Assembly: GCA_016212515.1 (NCBI GenBank)
Contig: JACRFZ010000078.1
Span: 1-64,000, forward strand
Source: Candidatus Melainabacteria bacterium
GTDB taxonomy: Bacteria > Cyanobacteriota > Vampirovibrionia > Obscuribacterales > Obscuribacteraceae
Length of the DNA: 64,000 nt
Direction: 5' to 3'
The notes beneath the pieces were generated by a model. The model was not told the origin of the DNA and did not search any database. It saw nothing but the letters and a program-made list of their open reading frames with translations. Positions within the stretch are counted from its first letter, which is position 1, and each line of letters opens with the position of its first letter. The position numbers and the translations under genes were made by a program. Shown here piece after piece: positions 17,692 to 26,083 of this stretch.

Positions 17692-18309
17692 ATGCTTAAC
17701 TCTGGCATACGTTTTTCGGGATTTCGTTTTGGTGCAGCCTCTTTCATGCTAATGTGCTGCGCTGCTTCGCCGGTTACGGCTTCGCCGGCGGTGCCCCAAG
17801 ATATGAAGTTCACTGCCCAGGTTGGGAAGGTGCGTCTCCAGTCAAAGCTAATTGAAAAAGGCAAGAAAGACTCCGATCGTGTCAGCGTCAATGTCAAATA
17901 TCTTAGATTCAGCCCGCCCCTGGTAATTGATGATGTTCGCAAGAGTAGCTCTCAGAGTAACCCTGAGATTGAAACGCTCCGGAGATATTACATCGCCAAC
18001 CTTACAGGCAAGGCCTCTGAGATTCTCGAATTTTGGGAGCCCGGCTCTAGAGACCGGGTAGCGAAAATGCTAAATGATCCGGCACTTTTCAAACTAAATA
18101 GAGAAGCAAGTTCCAAAGATCCCAGTTTGCGTGTAGTGGGCATCTTATTTCAGAACGGCACTGAGTCAGTGATGTGCGGAAGACCCAAGCGTGAAATGGG
18201 AATGAACCTGAAAAAAGTCGGCAATAAATTCCAGTTGGTGAATGAGCCGGCAGATGATCTTCAACTGGCAATCGTGGAAGCTGCGCTTGCCGAGGGCGCC
18301 GGTAAGTGA
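17692..18309 (+). CDS. secreted hypothetical protein
   Basis: ATG at 17692 follows GAGGAG nine bases upstream and a strong -10 about 40 bases upstream. The 205-residue product has a signal peptide (basic start, core about 13-27, Ala-rich cleavage region around residue 31-34), then a mixed alpha/beta domain. Residues 100-180 (LRRYYIANLTGKASEILEFW, then LRVVGILFQNGTESVMCG) have the look of a small NTF2-like or cystatin-like fold, but this is only an impression. No family was recognised. It is monocistronic, ahead of the DNA ligase pair. Confidence 0.75.
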   Translation: MLNSGIRFSGFRFGAASFMLMCCAASPVTASPAVPQDMKFTAQVGKVRLQSKLIEKGKKDSDRVSVNVKYLRFSPPLVIDDVRKSSSQSNPEIETLRRYYIANLTGKASEILEFWEPGSRDRVAKMLNDPALFKLNREASSKDPSLRVVGILFQNGTESVMCGRPKREMGMNLKKVGNKFQLVNEPADDLQLAIVEAALAEGAGK

Positions 18310-18503
18310 AGGAACCAGGTCTCATTCCGGTGCCTTTGCCTTAGCCTGCATCATGGTATTAGCTTGTTTCGCCAGCCTTCTTTCAAAACTGATTTTTTTT
18401 GAATGCGCCGCGTGACAACCTCGGCTTCGACCTGTTTTATTTTGGTGCTTGCTCTTCAGTTCTTTAAGGTGCGATCTTCTTAGTTTTTGCCACAATTAAA
18501 GGG

Positions 18504-19544
18504 TTGAGTGCCCAGGTGGGAATTGTGCAAGATCTGGTCGTAGTTCGAGAAAGCGGGCTCTATTGCCCCGCGGGAGATTTCTATATAGATCCTCACCGGC
18601 CGGTTGCCAGGGCTCTCATTACTCATGGCCACTCCGATCATGCTCGCGCCGGTTCTCAGTGCTATATAGCCGAGCGCAGCGGGCTCTCTATTTTGCGCCA
18701 CCGCCTGGGCGATGACGCTCGCCTGCAAGGTGTAGCCTATGGAGAAAAACTTTTGTTTGGAGAGACCCGGGTCTCCTTCCATCCAGCCGGTCATGTGCTT
18801 GGTTCGGCGCAAATTCGCATTGAGCACGAGGGGCATGTGACCGTGGTATCAGGCGACTATAAGACAGTCTTCGACCCCACCTGCGTGCCTCTCGAGGTAG
18901 TTGCCTGCGATACTTTTATCACAGAGTCTACCTTCGGTCTGCCGATTTACCGGTTTCCTGAAACAGAAAAGGTGGCCGACGAGATTTTGCGCTGGTGGGA
19001 ACTCTGCCGCAGCAATGGAAAAATCGCCACCATTTTTGCTTACAGCCTGGGCAAAGCCCAGCGAATTCTCAAGACCCTGAGCTTAAAGGGCGAGTTTCCA
19101 GCGCCTGTATACACCCATCAGGCGGTGGAAGCCATCAATGAACTTTACAGGCAGGAAGGGGTGGCACTGCCTCAAACCAGGCTTTTGACCGCGGAGCACA
19201 AAGCGCAAACCTTGAGGCAGGAGGGGGCTCTTATTATCGCCCCACCGGGTCTGGTTGAAGGTAGTTTCGGGCGCCGCTTTGAAGGAGAAAGCGCCTTCCT
19301 TTCCGGTTGGATGCAGGTGAGGGGCATACGCCGTCGCCGTGCTCTGGACAGAGGCTTTGTTGTATCCGACCATGCCGACTTTCAGGGGCTAATTGGAACT
19401 ATCGAAGCCACCGGTGCTCGCCGTGTTCTTGTCACCCATGGCAGCGCCCAGGCGCTGGTGCGCTTCTTGCAAGAACGAGGCTTGGAAGCTTTCGATCTAA
19501 AAGACCTTTATAGCCATCACGAACAGTATGCAGGGGAAGAATAA
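18504..19544 (+). CDS. ligase-associated DNA exonuclease, MBL fold
   Basis: A 346-residue metallo-beta-lactamase/beta-CASP-like protein of the ligase-associated exonuclease family (related to SNM1/Artemis-type nucleases). The metal site THGHSDHAR holds His41, His43, Asp45 and His46; FHPAGHVLGSAQ, VSGDYK and the C-terminal SDHADF and VTHGS segments complete the family pattern. The start appears to be TTG at 18504, with GTG a few codons later as an alternative. The last bases overlap the ATG of the ATP-dependent ligase (TAATG), so the pair is coupled. In many bacteria this gene travels with a ligase, a helicase and a phosphoesterase; only the first two are here. Likely role: end processing in DNA repair. 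Confidence 0.92.
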   Translation: MSAQVGIVQDLVVVRESGLYCPAGDFYIDPHRPVARALITHGHSDHARAGSQCYIAERSGLSILRHRLGDDARLQGVAYGEKLLFGETRVSFHPAGHVLGSAQIRIEHEGHVTVVSGDYKTVFDPTCVPLEVVACDTFITESTFGLPIYRFPETEKVADEILRWWELCRSNGKIATIFAYSLGKAQRILKTLSLKGEFPAPVYTHQAVEAINELYRQEGVALPQTRLLTAEHKAQTLRQEGALIIAPPGLVEGSFGRRFEGESAFLSGWMQVRGIRRRRALDRGFVVSDHADFQGLIGTIEATGARRVLVTHGSAQALVRFLQERGLEAFDLKDLYSHHEQYAGEE

Positions 19545-21202
19545 TGCGTCGCTTCGCTGCTTTGTTTGAGAGTCTGGATTCTTCCAATAGTCAGGAAGCG
19601 AAATTGAAGAGCCTGCTTGAGTACTTTCGCGAGGGAGAAGCGGAGGACCTGGTCTGGGCGGTTTATTTCCTCAGTGGGCGCAAGATCAAGCGGGTGCTCT
19701 CTACCACGCACTTGCGCAGCTTTTGCCTTTCTCAGTGTGGTCATCCAGACTGGCTTTTTCAGGAATGTTACGACAATGTCGGAGATCTGGCTGAGACTGT
19801 GGCCCTGCTTTTGCCTGAGGGAGACAGTCAGGCGCCTGCAAAAAGCTTATCGGCTGTGGTTGAGGATCTGCAACGTCTCAAGAATTTGAACCCTACCGAG
19901 TTAAACGATTGCCTGCGCTCTTACTATGGTCAGATGAATACTACTGAGAAGCTGGTTTTCGGCAAACTTCTCACCGGGGGATTTCGTGTCGGTGTTTCCG
20001 CTAAACTTACGGCGAAGGCGCTCGCCAGGCTAAGCGGGCTATCCGAAAATATCGTTCAAGAGCGTCTGATGGGCGACTTTAAGCCAACCGCAGAGTTCTT
20101 TCAGAGTCTCATCAGTGAAGAAGGCACTGCCGGCGGTGCGGCCATTCCCTATCCCTTCTTTCTGGCCCACCCGCTTCATTCCATAGAAGAGGGGGCGGCA
20201 GCCCTCGATATTAGTTCCTGTAGTCTGGAGTGGAAGTGGGACGGCATCAGGTCGCAGCTTATAAAACGGGGCGGGCAGGTTTATCTCTGGTCCAGGGGCG
20301 AGGAACTGATCACCGAGAGGTTTCCGGAGGTAGCCATGGCGGCGGCGCGGCTGCCTGATGGTACGGTGTTGGACGGCGAGATTCTGGCTTTTGCGGAAGG
20401 CGATGTGTTGCCCTTTAGTCTTTTGCAGCGTCGCTTGGGGCGTAGTGCCGGCAATGTTTCTAAGAAAATGCTGGCGGAGATTCCTTGCGTTTTTATGGCT
20501 TTCGATTTGTTAGAGGCTAAGGGGCAAGACCTGAGAGAGCGACCGCTAATTGAGCGAAGAGCTAATCTTCTGCAAATCCTCACTCCCGGTGCCTGTGGTG
20601 AGATGCCCAGTTGTGCCGGTGCCCTGAGTGAGTATCTGAGGGTATCCACATCCATGTCGGCTTCCACCTGGCAGCAGGCTTTTGACCTGCGGGCCATGAG
20701 TCGCTCGCTAAAAGTGGAAGGGCTTATGCTGAAGGATTTGCAGTCGGTTTACGGAATCGGGCGCAAGCGTGGTTCCTGGTGGAAGTGGAAGGTAGATCCA
20801 TATTCTATCGATGCCGTGCTGGTCTATGCCCAGCGAGGCCATGGACGCCGCGCTTCCCTTTATACCGACTATACCTTTGCCCTCTGGCACGAGGGGCGCC
20901 TGGTGCCGGTAGCTAAAGCATACTCGGGGCTCAATGACGAGGAGATTCGTCAGGTGGATGCCTTTGTCAAATGCAATACTCTTGAGAAATTCGGACCGGT
21001 GCGCACGGTGAAGCCGGCTCTTGTCTTTGAACTGGCTTTTGAAGGGATTCAACTGAGCTCCAGGCATAAGTCGGGAGTGGCGGTGCGTTTCCCTCGCATT
21101 GCCCGCACACGTTTTGAGAAAAGCGTGGAAGAAGCCGATCAACTCTCCACACTGAAGGCTCTCGCGGCAGCAAACGGAGACTCAGACCGGAGCGCATATT
21201 GA
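19544..21202 (+). CDS. ATP-dependent DNA ligase
   Basis: The 552-residue protein has the three-part layout of bacterial ATP-dependent ligases: an N-terminal DNA-binding helical domain (about 1-200), the adenylation domain with the AMP-accepting Lys231 in WKWDG, followed by LDGEIL, and VFMAFDLLE, VEGLMLKDL and WWKWK motifs, and a C-terminal OB domain (about 420-540). It seals nicks using ATP. It is translationally coupled to the exonuclease before it, the standard ligase-associated repair module. Residues needed for catalysis appear intact. It is not the replicative NAD ligase. Confidence 0.95.
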   Translation: MRRFAALFESLDSSNSQEAKLKSLLEYFREGEAEDLVWAVYFLSGRKIKRVLSTTHLRSFCLSQCGHPDWLFQECYDNVGDLAETVALLLPEGDSQAPAKSLSAVVEDLQRLKNLNPTELNDCLRSYYGQMNTTEKLVFGKLLTGGFRVGVSAKLTAKALARLSGLSENIVQERLMGDFKPTAEFFQSLISEEGTAGGAAIPYPFFLAHPLHSIEEGAAALDISSCSLEWKWDGIRSQLIKRGGQVYLWSRGEELITERFPEVAMAAARLPDGTVLDGEILAFAEGDVLPFSLLQRRLGRSAGNVSKKMLAEIPCVFMAFDLLEAKGQDLRERPLIERRANLLQILTPGACGEMPSCAGALSEYLRVSTSMSASTWQQAFDLRAMSRSLKVEGLMLKDLQSVYGIGRKRGSWWKWKVDPYSIDAVLVYAQRGHGRRASLYTDYTFALWHEGRLVPVAKAYSGLNDEEIRQVDAFVKCNTLEKFGPVRTVKPALVFELAFEGIQLSSRHKSGVAVRFPRIARTRFEKSVEEADQLSTLKALAAANGDSDRSAY

Positions 21203-21326
21203 GCCCGGAGACCACATACTGGTACAATGGCACATCTTTGTCGACTTATAACCTGGCTGCTCGTTTGAGGCGAGCCTCCTTGCCGGTTGCTCAAAGACCG
21301 CTTTACAGGTAGTACGGGAGTTTAGA

Positions 21327-21836
21327 ATGAAAGTCCTTCAAAAGTTTGCTCTGGCCGTCTCGCTGGTAGCTTTTGCCCTGCCGGCTCTGGCCCAGGCTGA
21401 ACCTCTGCCTGACAGCGGTAACTATTTCATCGTCAGTGCCCTCAGCGATGAGGCTCTCGAACCGGGGGAAGCCGGAGTCGGACAGAACGTCGGACTGCGT
21501 GAATTCAATCGCGGCGGCATGCAAAAGTGGCTGCTTACGCGCAAGATAGATCCGAGCACGAAGAAACCGACTAATCGCTACACTATAAGATTGTCCGGTG
21601 AAAGTGAAGACCTCAACTTCCAGCCCCATCCGGTGGCTAGCATGCAAGCGATTATAAGCTACAACAAATCTGTGTTTGTTCTGGAGCCCGGCGATAACGG
21701 CTTCCTGGTCAAGAGTGTAGCCAGAAACGGCGATGCCCTCTATGCCCTGGTGGCGCCGCCTGCCTATAACGAGGCTCATTTTGGTCCCAGCGACGGCTCT
21801 TCCAAGTTTCGCTGGAAGTTCGTCGCCGCCAATTAA
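21327..21836 (+). CDS. secreted trefoil-like protein paired with caspase
   Basis: The 169-residue product has a textbook signal peptide (MKVLQKFALAVSLVAF.., cleavage near ALAQAE). The mature part starts SGNYFIVSALSD and repeats strand-turn units with Q-K-W and F-R-W positions, a pattern like beta-trefoil (ricin-B or fungal protease-inhibitor-like) folds; this assignment is tentative. Its stop overlaps the ATG of the secreted caspase-family protease by one base (TAATG), so the two are made together. A ligand-binding or inhibitor role towards the protease is an attractive inference, with no direct evidence. Confidence 0.75.
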   Translation: MKVLQKFALAVSLVAFALPALAQAEPLPDSGNYFIVSALSDEALEPGEAGVGQNVGLREFNRGGMQKWLLTRKIDPSTKKPTNRYTIRLSGESEDLNFQPHPVASMQAIISYNKSVFVLEPGDNGFLVKSVARNGDALYALVAPPAYNEAHFGPSDGSSKFRWKFVAAN

Positions 21837-23230
21837 TGAGTCAAATGGCTGTGTCCTGTCTCTTTAGCAGGTTTTCTCTTCTTTGTAGTGCCTGGCTTTT
21901 GCTTATGGGCTTTAGCTGCTCTTTAGTTTACGCGCAGTCCACCGACCGGTCTAACCCGGTGGCGGTTCAGGGCGGTGTTGTGCAGGGTGATGTGGAGACG
22001 GTTGGGCAGAGTCACTACTACACTTTTGAAGCCGGTCCCGGCGATTTGAAGTTAGTGATGGAAGGTCAGACCGACTTCAACACCACAAATACCCATTTGC
22101 TTCTCACTGATGACAGTGGGCGTGAACTGGCTACTACTACCTTCAGTGCCGGCGGCAACGGCACTACCCGTAGTACCGTAATCAAACTCCTGCGCCGGCA
22201 GACAATTCGGATGCAGCTTCTCTTTGGCGCCGACGTCGGTGTTCATCTTAAATACAAGGTCACTCTTGCCGGTGCGAGAGAAGAAGGGCGGCTTGCTTCA
22301 GTTGCAGTGGTCGCACCGGTTGCAAGACCAATGGCTGCTACCACGTCGGCGGCTGAGCCGCTAAACAAGTCGGCTGCCGCTCAGGAGGTCTCTCTTTCTA
22401 CCGACGAGACGGGCAGTCGTAACGTGAGAGCTGCTCCAATAGAAGATAAATGGGCCTTTGTGGTAGGTGTGAGCAAGTTTGCCAAACCCGGCATAGATTT
22501 GAAATATTCCGCCAAAGATGCCAGAGATCTGGCCGGCTACCTGGTCAAAGAGGCAAATTTTGCCCCCGATCACGTCAAACTTCTGGTAGACGAGCAAGCT
22601 ACGAAAGAGAGAGTGCTGGCCGAGCTTGGTGATAAGTGGCTGCCACGCCTGGCTCATCCAAACGATCTGGTCCTCATTTTTATTTCCACCCACGGCAGTC
22701 CCTCTCAGGCTGATCTGGAAGGACTTAATTATCTGGTCATGCATAATACCGATCCGGGTAGTTTGTATGCTACGGGCTTACCCCTTTCAGACCTGGCTGC
22801 AGCAGTCAAGCATCGCGTGCACTCCAGCCGGGTGGTGCTTATCATCGACGCTTGCCACAGCGGTGCGGCTGATACGGCGAAGGGGCTGGGAAGAGTCGGT
22901 AACGTGGATAGCACCTCCTTAGCTCAGGGTACTGGGCAGTTAATAATCTGCAGTAGCCAGCCCAATCAGGTCTCCTGGGAGTCGAAACGCTATCCGAACG
23001 GTGTCTTTACCCACCAGCTCATCGAAGCACTGCGGGGAGAGTCGGGCAAGATTACCTTGAGCCAGGCCTTTGAAAAACTGAAAGAGTCGGTTCAGTCGGA
23101 AGTTTTGCAAGACCGCAGTGAACTGCAAACAGCCGTGCTCAAAAGTAAATGGAGCGGTAACGATCTGATTATATCGGCGCCGCCTGCAAAACCCAGACCG
23201 CTGCCGGCAGACTTTATCGAGGGCCGTTAA
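21836..23230 (+). CDS. secreted caspase-family (C14) protease
   Basis: The 464-residue product starts with a long signal peptide (hydrophobic core about residues 15-30, ending VYAQS). Residues about 40-145 resemble a bacterial pre-peptidase (PPC-like) beta domain, residues 150-200 are a linker, and about 200-430 form a caspase/metacaspase p20-like domain: DKWAFVVGVSKF, IFISTHGS with catalytic His286 and IIDACHSG with catalytic Cys340. Later, ICSSQPNQVSWE and GVFTHQLIEAL complete the family. Both catalytic residues are present, so it is likely an active exported cysteine protease. It is co-translated with the trefoil-like protein. Its target is unknown. Confidence 0.93.
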   Translation: MSQMAVSCLFSRFSLLCSAWLLLMGFSCSLVYAQSTDRSNPVAVQGGVVQGDVETVGQSHYYTFEAGPGDLKLVMEGQTDFNTTNTHLLLTDDSGRELATTTFSAGGNGTTRSTVIKLLRRQTIRMQLLFGADVGVHLKYKVTLAGAREEGRLASVAVVAPVARPMAATTSAAEPLNKSAAAQEVSLSTDETGSRNVRAAPIEDKWAFVVGVSKFAKPGIDLKYSAKDARDLAGYLVKEANFAPDHVKLLVDEQATKERVLAELGDKWLPRLAHPNDLVLIFISTHGSPSQADLEGLNYLVMHNTDPGSLYATGLPLSDLAAAVKHRVHSSRVVLIIDACHSGAADTAKGLGRVGNVDSTSLAQGTGQLIICSSQPNQVSWESKRYPNGVFTHQLIEALRGESGKITLSQAFEKLKESVQSEVLQDRSELQTAVLKSKWSGNDLIISAPPAKPRPLPADFIEGR

Positions 23231-23257
23231 TGCCGCTGTCTCTTACAGGCAGCGCCT

Positions 23258-26083
23258 CTAGGTCCAGTTGACGGTTTTATCCAGGTGCACAATCTTGCAG
23301 GCCGGCAAGGCCATTTTTACGCCGGCTCTCTCTACTCTTGTAAATTCACATTCGTGGAAATAAATGGTCTCAAGATTAATGAGAGGGCTTAGCTCTACCA
23401 GGTCGCCATATTCTATGTCGCAGCCAATCAAAGTGAGCTTCTTAAGCGCTTTGATGCGAGCTAGATACTTGAGCGATGCTTTGGTAATCTGGGTGTTACG
23501 TAAGTCCAGTTCTTCCAGGGCCGGTAATTCAGCCAGGTAGGAAATCGATTCATCTACGATATTGCTGGAGGAAAGCTTCAGTTCTCTCAAGCGGCGGATG
23601 GCCGTCATGTGTTTGAAGCCTGTGCCTGTAATTTCAAGATTCTCCAGATCAAGCACGGTCAGGTCGTGCAATTGATTTAAAATAGCCAGCCCTTCATCGG
23701 TAATCTGGGTGAAGGACAGCCTCAGGGTGTTCAGGTGAGGCAGTCGCCTCAGGCTGGCGATACCGCCGTCGGTGACGCGGGTATTGCAGAGGTTGAGCCA
23801 GCGTAAAGAGGTCAATCCGCTTATGCAGGAAATGCCCTTATCTCTGAGACGCTTGCAACTCTCCAGATTAAGGGAGCGCAGACCTACCAGGTTGGAGAGC
23901 GCCGAAAGTCCGTCGTCGGTGATCTGGGTGCCTGCCAGATTTAAAGTGGTCAACTCTTTGAAATTGCTCAAATAGACCATGCCACCATCAGTGATGCGGG
24001 TCTGGGCCAGATTTAGGTCTTTCAAGCGAGAAAAGTTGCGCATATAAGCCAGACTTTCGTCGGACACTTCCTGCCCGGAAAGATCTACTTCGGTGACCTG
24101 GCAGAGTTGTTCGATGTTAGCCATGCCCCGGTCGCTAACGGTGCCGAGGCGCAGGTTGCGTAAATGGCGCAGACCGGCAATGTGAGTCAGATCATCGTCG
24201 GTAAGAGCCCGGGGAAATTCGATATAGCGCAGTTCGGTTAAATCGGCCAGGTGCTCGAGGCAGCGGTTGTCGCAAGCCGTGGAGGAGAGATTTAGGTAGC
24301 GTAATTCGGAAAGAGCCGACAGGCTGGCTACAATGTCGTTGTTTACTCTCGTCAAAGAAAGGTCCAGTTCCTTTAATCTGGGCAGAGCACTGATGTGATC
24401 CACCACTGATTTGCCGATGCGATTGGCCCCTTTCAAATGCAGGGTTTCTAAATTGGTGAGCCCGGCAAGACCCGTGAGACTCGAGTCTTTGACGGCATTG
24501 TTGGAAAGATCCAGTACCCTCAGTCTGGGCAGATAGCCAAATTCGATGGCGTCGCCGTCATAACGCAGGGAGAGTTCTTCCAGTGCCGGCAGGTTATCGA
24601 TGAATAGTCTGATGCGATTTTTATAGCTTTCGTATTCAGCTTTGGTAGCGTCACTACCGGCACCCAGGTGCAGGCGTTTGAGCGCAATGAGTTCAGCTAG
24701 ATATTCCAGACCTTCGCCTTTCAGGTCCATCTGTCTGATGGAAAGTTCTTCCAGTTTCTTCAAGTAGCGGAAGGATGCCAGAACTGACTCTGAGACATCG
24801 TCGCAGCGAATTACCAGGCGGGTTAGCTCGGTCAGGTTGAGTACGTTCTCCAACCCTTCTTCCGTGATGTTGTCGGTGCGTAGAACCAGGGTGGTGAGAC
24901 GGGGGAAGAACTTGAGGGCAGAAAGACCGGCATCGGTTACCGATGAAAAGACAATATAAAGTTCTTCCGCTTCATTTTCCTGGGTGATAGTAGAGAGTAA
25001 TTGATCGTCGACGCCGGCGCCCTCCAGAAGCACTTTCTTGGCTCTGGTCTGGGTCAATAGCTCTCCCAGGTTTACACCCTCGAAGTGGCAATGGGAAAGG
25101 CGTAGCTCCTTGAGGGCGGAGAGTTTGGTGATGGGCTTGAGGGCTTCTTGTCCGACCACCGAGCAGGAGGTTAGTTGCAAGGTACGGAGCCTGTGCAAGT
25201 GCACTATCTCATTGAGACTATTTTTCTCAATCTCCAGACCTCCCAGCCTTAGCTCCCGCAGTCCGGAAAGTCTATTTATGATGGCGAAATCGCTTGCTCC
25301 GATTTCATCGAACAAATAGTCTAAAGACTGAATGTCATCCGGTTTGAGCTTGTCGCACTGTTGAAAGGCTGAACGATCATGTACCTCGAGGCGGACGAAG
25401 GCTCGCCTCGATACCTGGGCGGAGCCAAGGGCTTCTCCCACTTCCATCCAGGTGCGCTGCCCGGAAGAGTCGGCCTTGGCCACCAGTAATTTCCCGGGTG
25501 ACTTTTCAAAAGGGAAAGTAAGAATGCGACCGGAGTGTACGATGATATGACAATTGGGCAGGGTCTGATTCAATTCAGCGGCACCGGCACCGCTCACATG
25601 AGTGGAGTCAACGTAGAGCTTGCGCAATTCGGTTAAATGCTTGAGTTTGGTCAGCCCATAGTCGGATACTTCCGTGCCGCCCAGATCAAGGGTGTGCAGA
25701 TAACGCAGATTGCGCAGGGAATGGAGCCCGGCATCGCTAATTTTTCTCTCCGGCAAAGACAGATAACGCAAGCCGGTTAAGTGGGAGATGCACTCCAGGT
25801 CGCTGTCCGAGATGTCGCAGAGGCGAAAGTCGATGGATTGCAGATCAGAGGGCAAAAGTCGATTTAAGAGTCTCAAGTCGGTGCCGGGAGCAACCATTAA
25901 GTGCAGGTTGGTTTCTCTGGCCACCGTCAGCACACCCTGGGCTTCCCCCAGTTTGTCTTCCCACCAGCCGCTGGTGTTGGCGGTTCTGTAGATGTGGTAG
26001 AGCGAACCGAGACTCATTTCTTCAGGGAAATGAATCTCCCTGTAAGCGATTTGTTCATGCTCTTGAATGTCATTCTCAGGCAC
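23258..26083 (-). CDS. large leucine-rich-repeat protein
   Basis: A 941-residue protein made almost wholly of 22-24-residue leucine-rich repeats of the Cys-containing/RNI type (L-x-x-L-x-L-x-x-T-x-(I/V)-(S/T)-D-x-G-(L/I)), from about residue 85 to 925, with over thirty copies visible. There is no signal peptide. Such proteins act as binding scaffolds. The start is GTG at 26083, which overlaps the stop of the APC permease by eight bases, so it is the second gene of a coupled pair. A function near or with the permease is plausible but unproven. The repeat spacing is interrupted near residues 200-270, giving two LRR blocks. Confidence 0.9.
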   Translation of the reverse strand: MPENDIQEHEQIAYREIHFPEEMSLGSLYHIYRTANTSGWWEDKLGEAQGVLTVARETNLHLMVAPGTDLRLLNRLLPSDLQSIDFRLCDISDSDLECISHLTGLRYLSLPERKISDAGLHSLRNLRYLHTLDLGGTEVSDYGLTKLKHLTELRKLYVDSTHVSGAGAAELNQTLPNCHIIVHSGRILTFPFEKSPGKLLVAKADSSGQRTWMEVGEALGSAQVSRRAFVRLEVHDRSAFQQCDKLKPDDIQSLDYLFDEIGASDFAIINRLSGLRELRLGGLEIEKNSLNEIVHLHRLRTLQLTSCSVVGQEALKPITKLSALKELRLSHCHFEGVNLGELLTQTRAKKVLLEGAGVDDQLLSTITQENEAEELYIVFSSVTDAGLSALKFFPRLTTLVLRTDNITEEGLENVLNLTELTRLVIRCDDVSESVLASFRYLKKLEELSIRQMDLKGEGLEYLAELIALKRLHLGAGSDATKAEYESYKNRIRLFIDNLPALEELSLRYDGDAIEFGYLPRLRVLDLSNNAVKDSSLTGLAGLTNLETLHLKGANRIGKSVVDHISALPRLKELDLSLTRVNNDIVASLSALSELRYLNLSSTACDNRCLEHLADLTELRYIEFPRALTDDDLTHIAGLRHLRNLRLGTVSDRGMANIEQLCQVTEVDLSGQEVSDESLAYMRNFSRLKDLNLAQTRITDGGMVYLSNFKELTTLNLAGTQITDDGLSALSNLVGLRSLNLESCKRLRDKGISCISGLTSLRWLNLCNTRVTDGGIASLRRLPHLNTLRLSFTQITDEGLAILNQLHDLTVLDLENLEITGTGFKHMTAIRRLRELKLSSSNIVDESISYLAELPALEELDLRNTQITKASLKYLARIKALKKLTLIGCDIEYGDLVELSPLINLETIYFHECEFTRVERAGVKMALPACKIVHLDKTVNWT

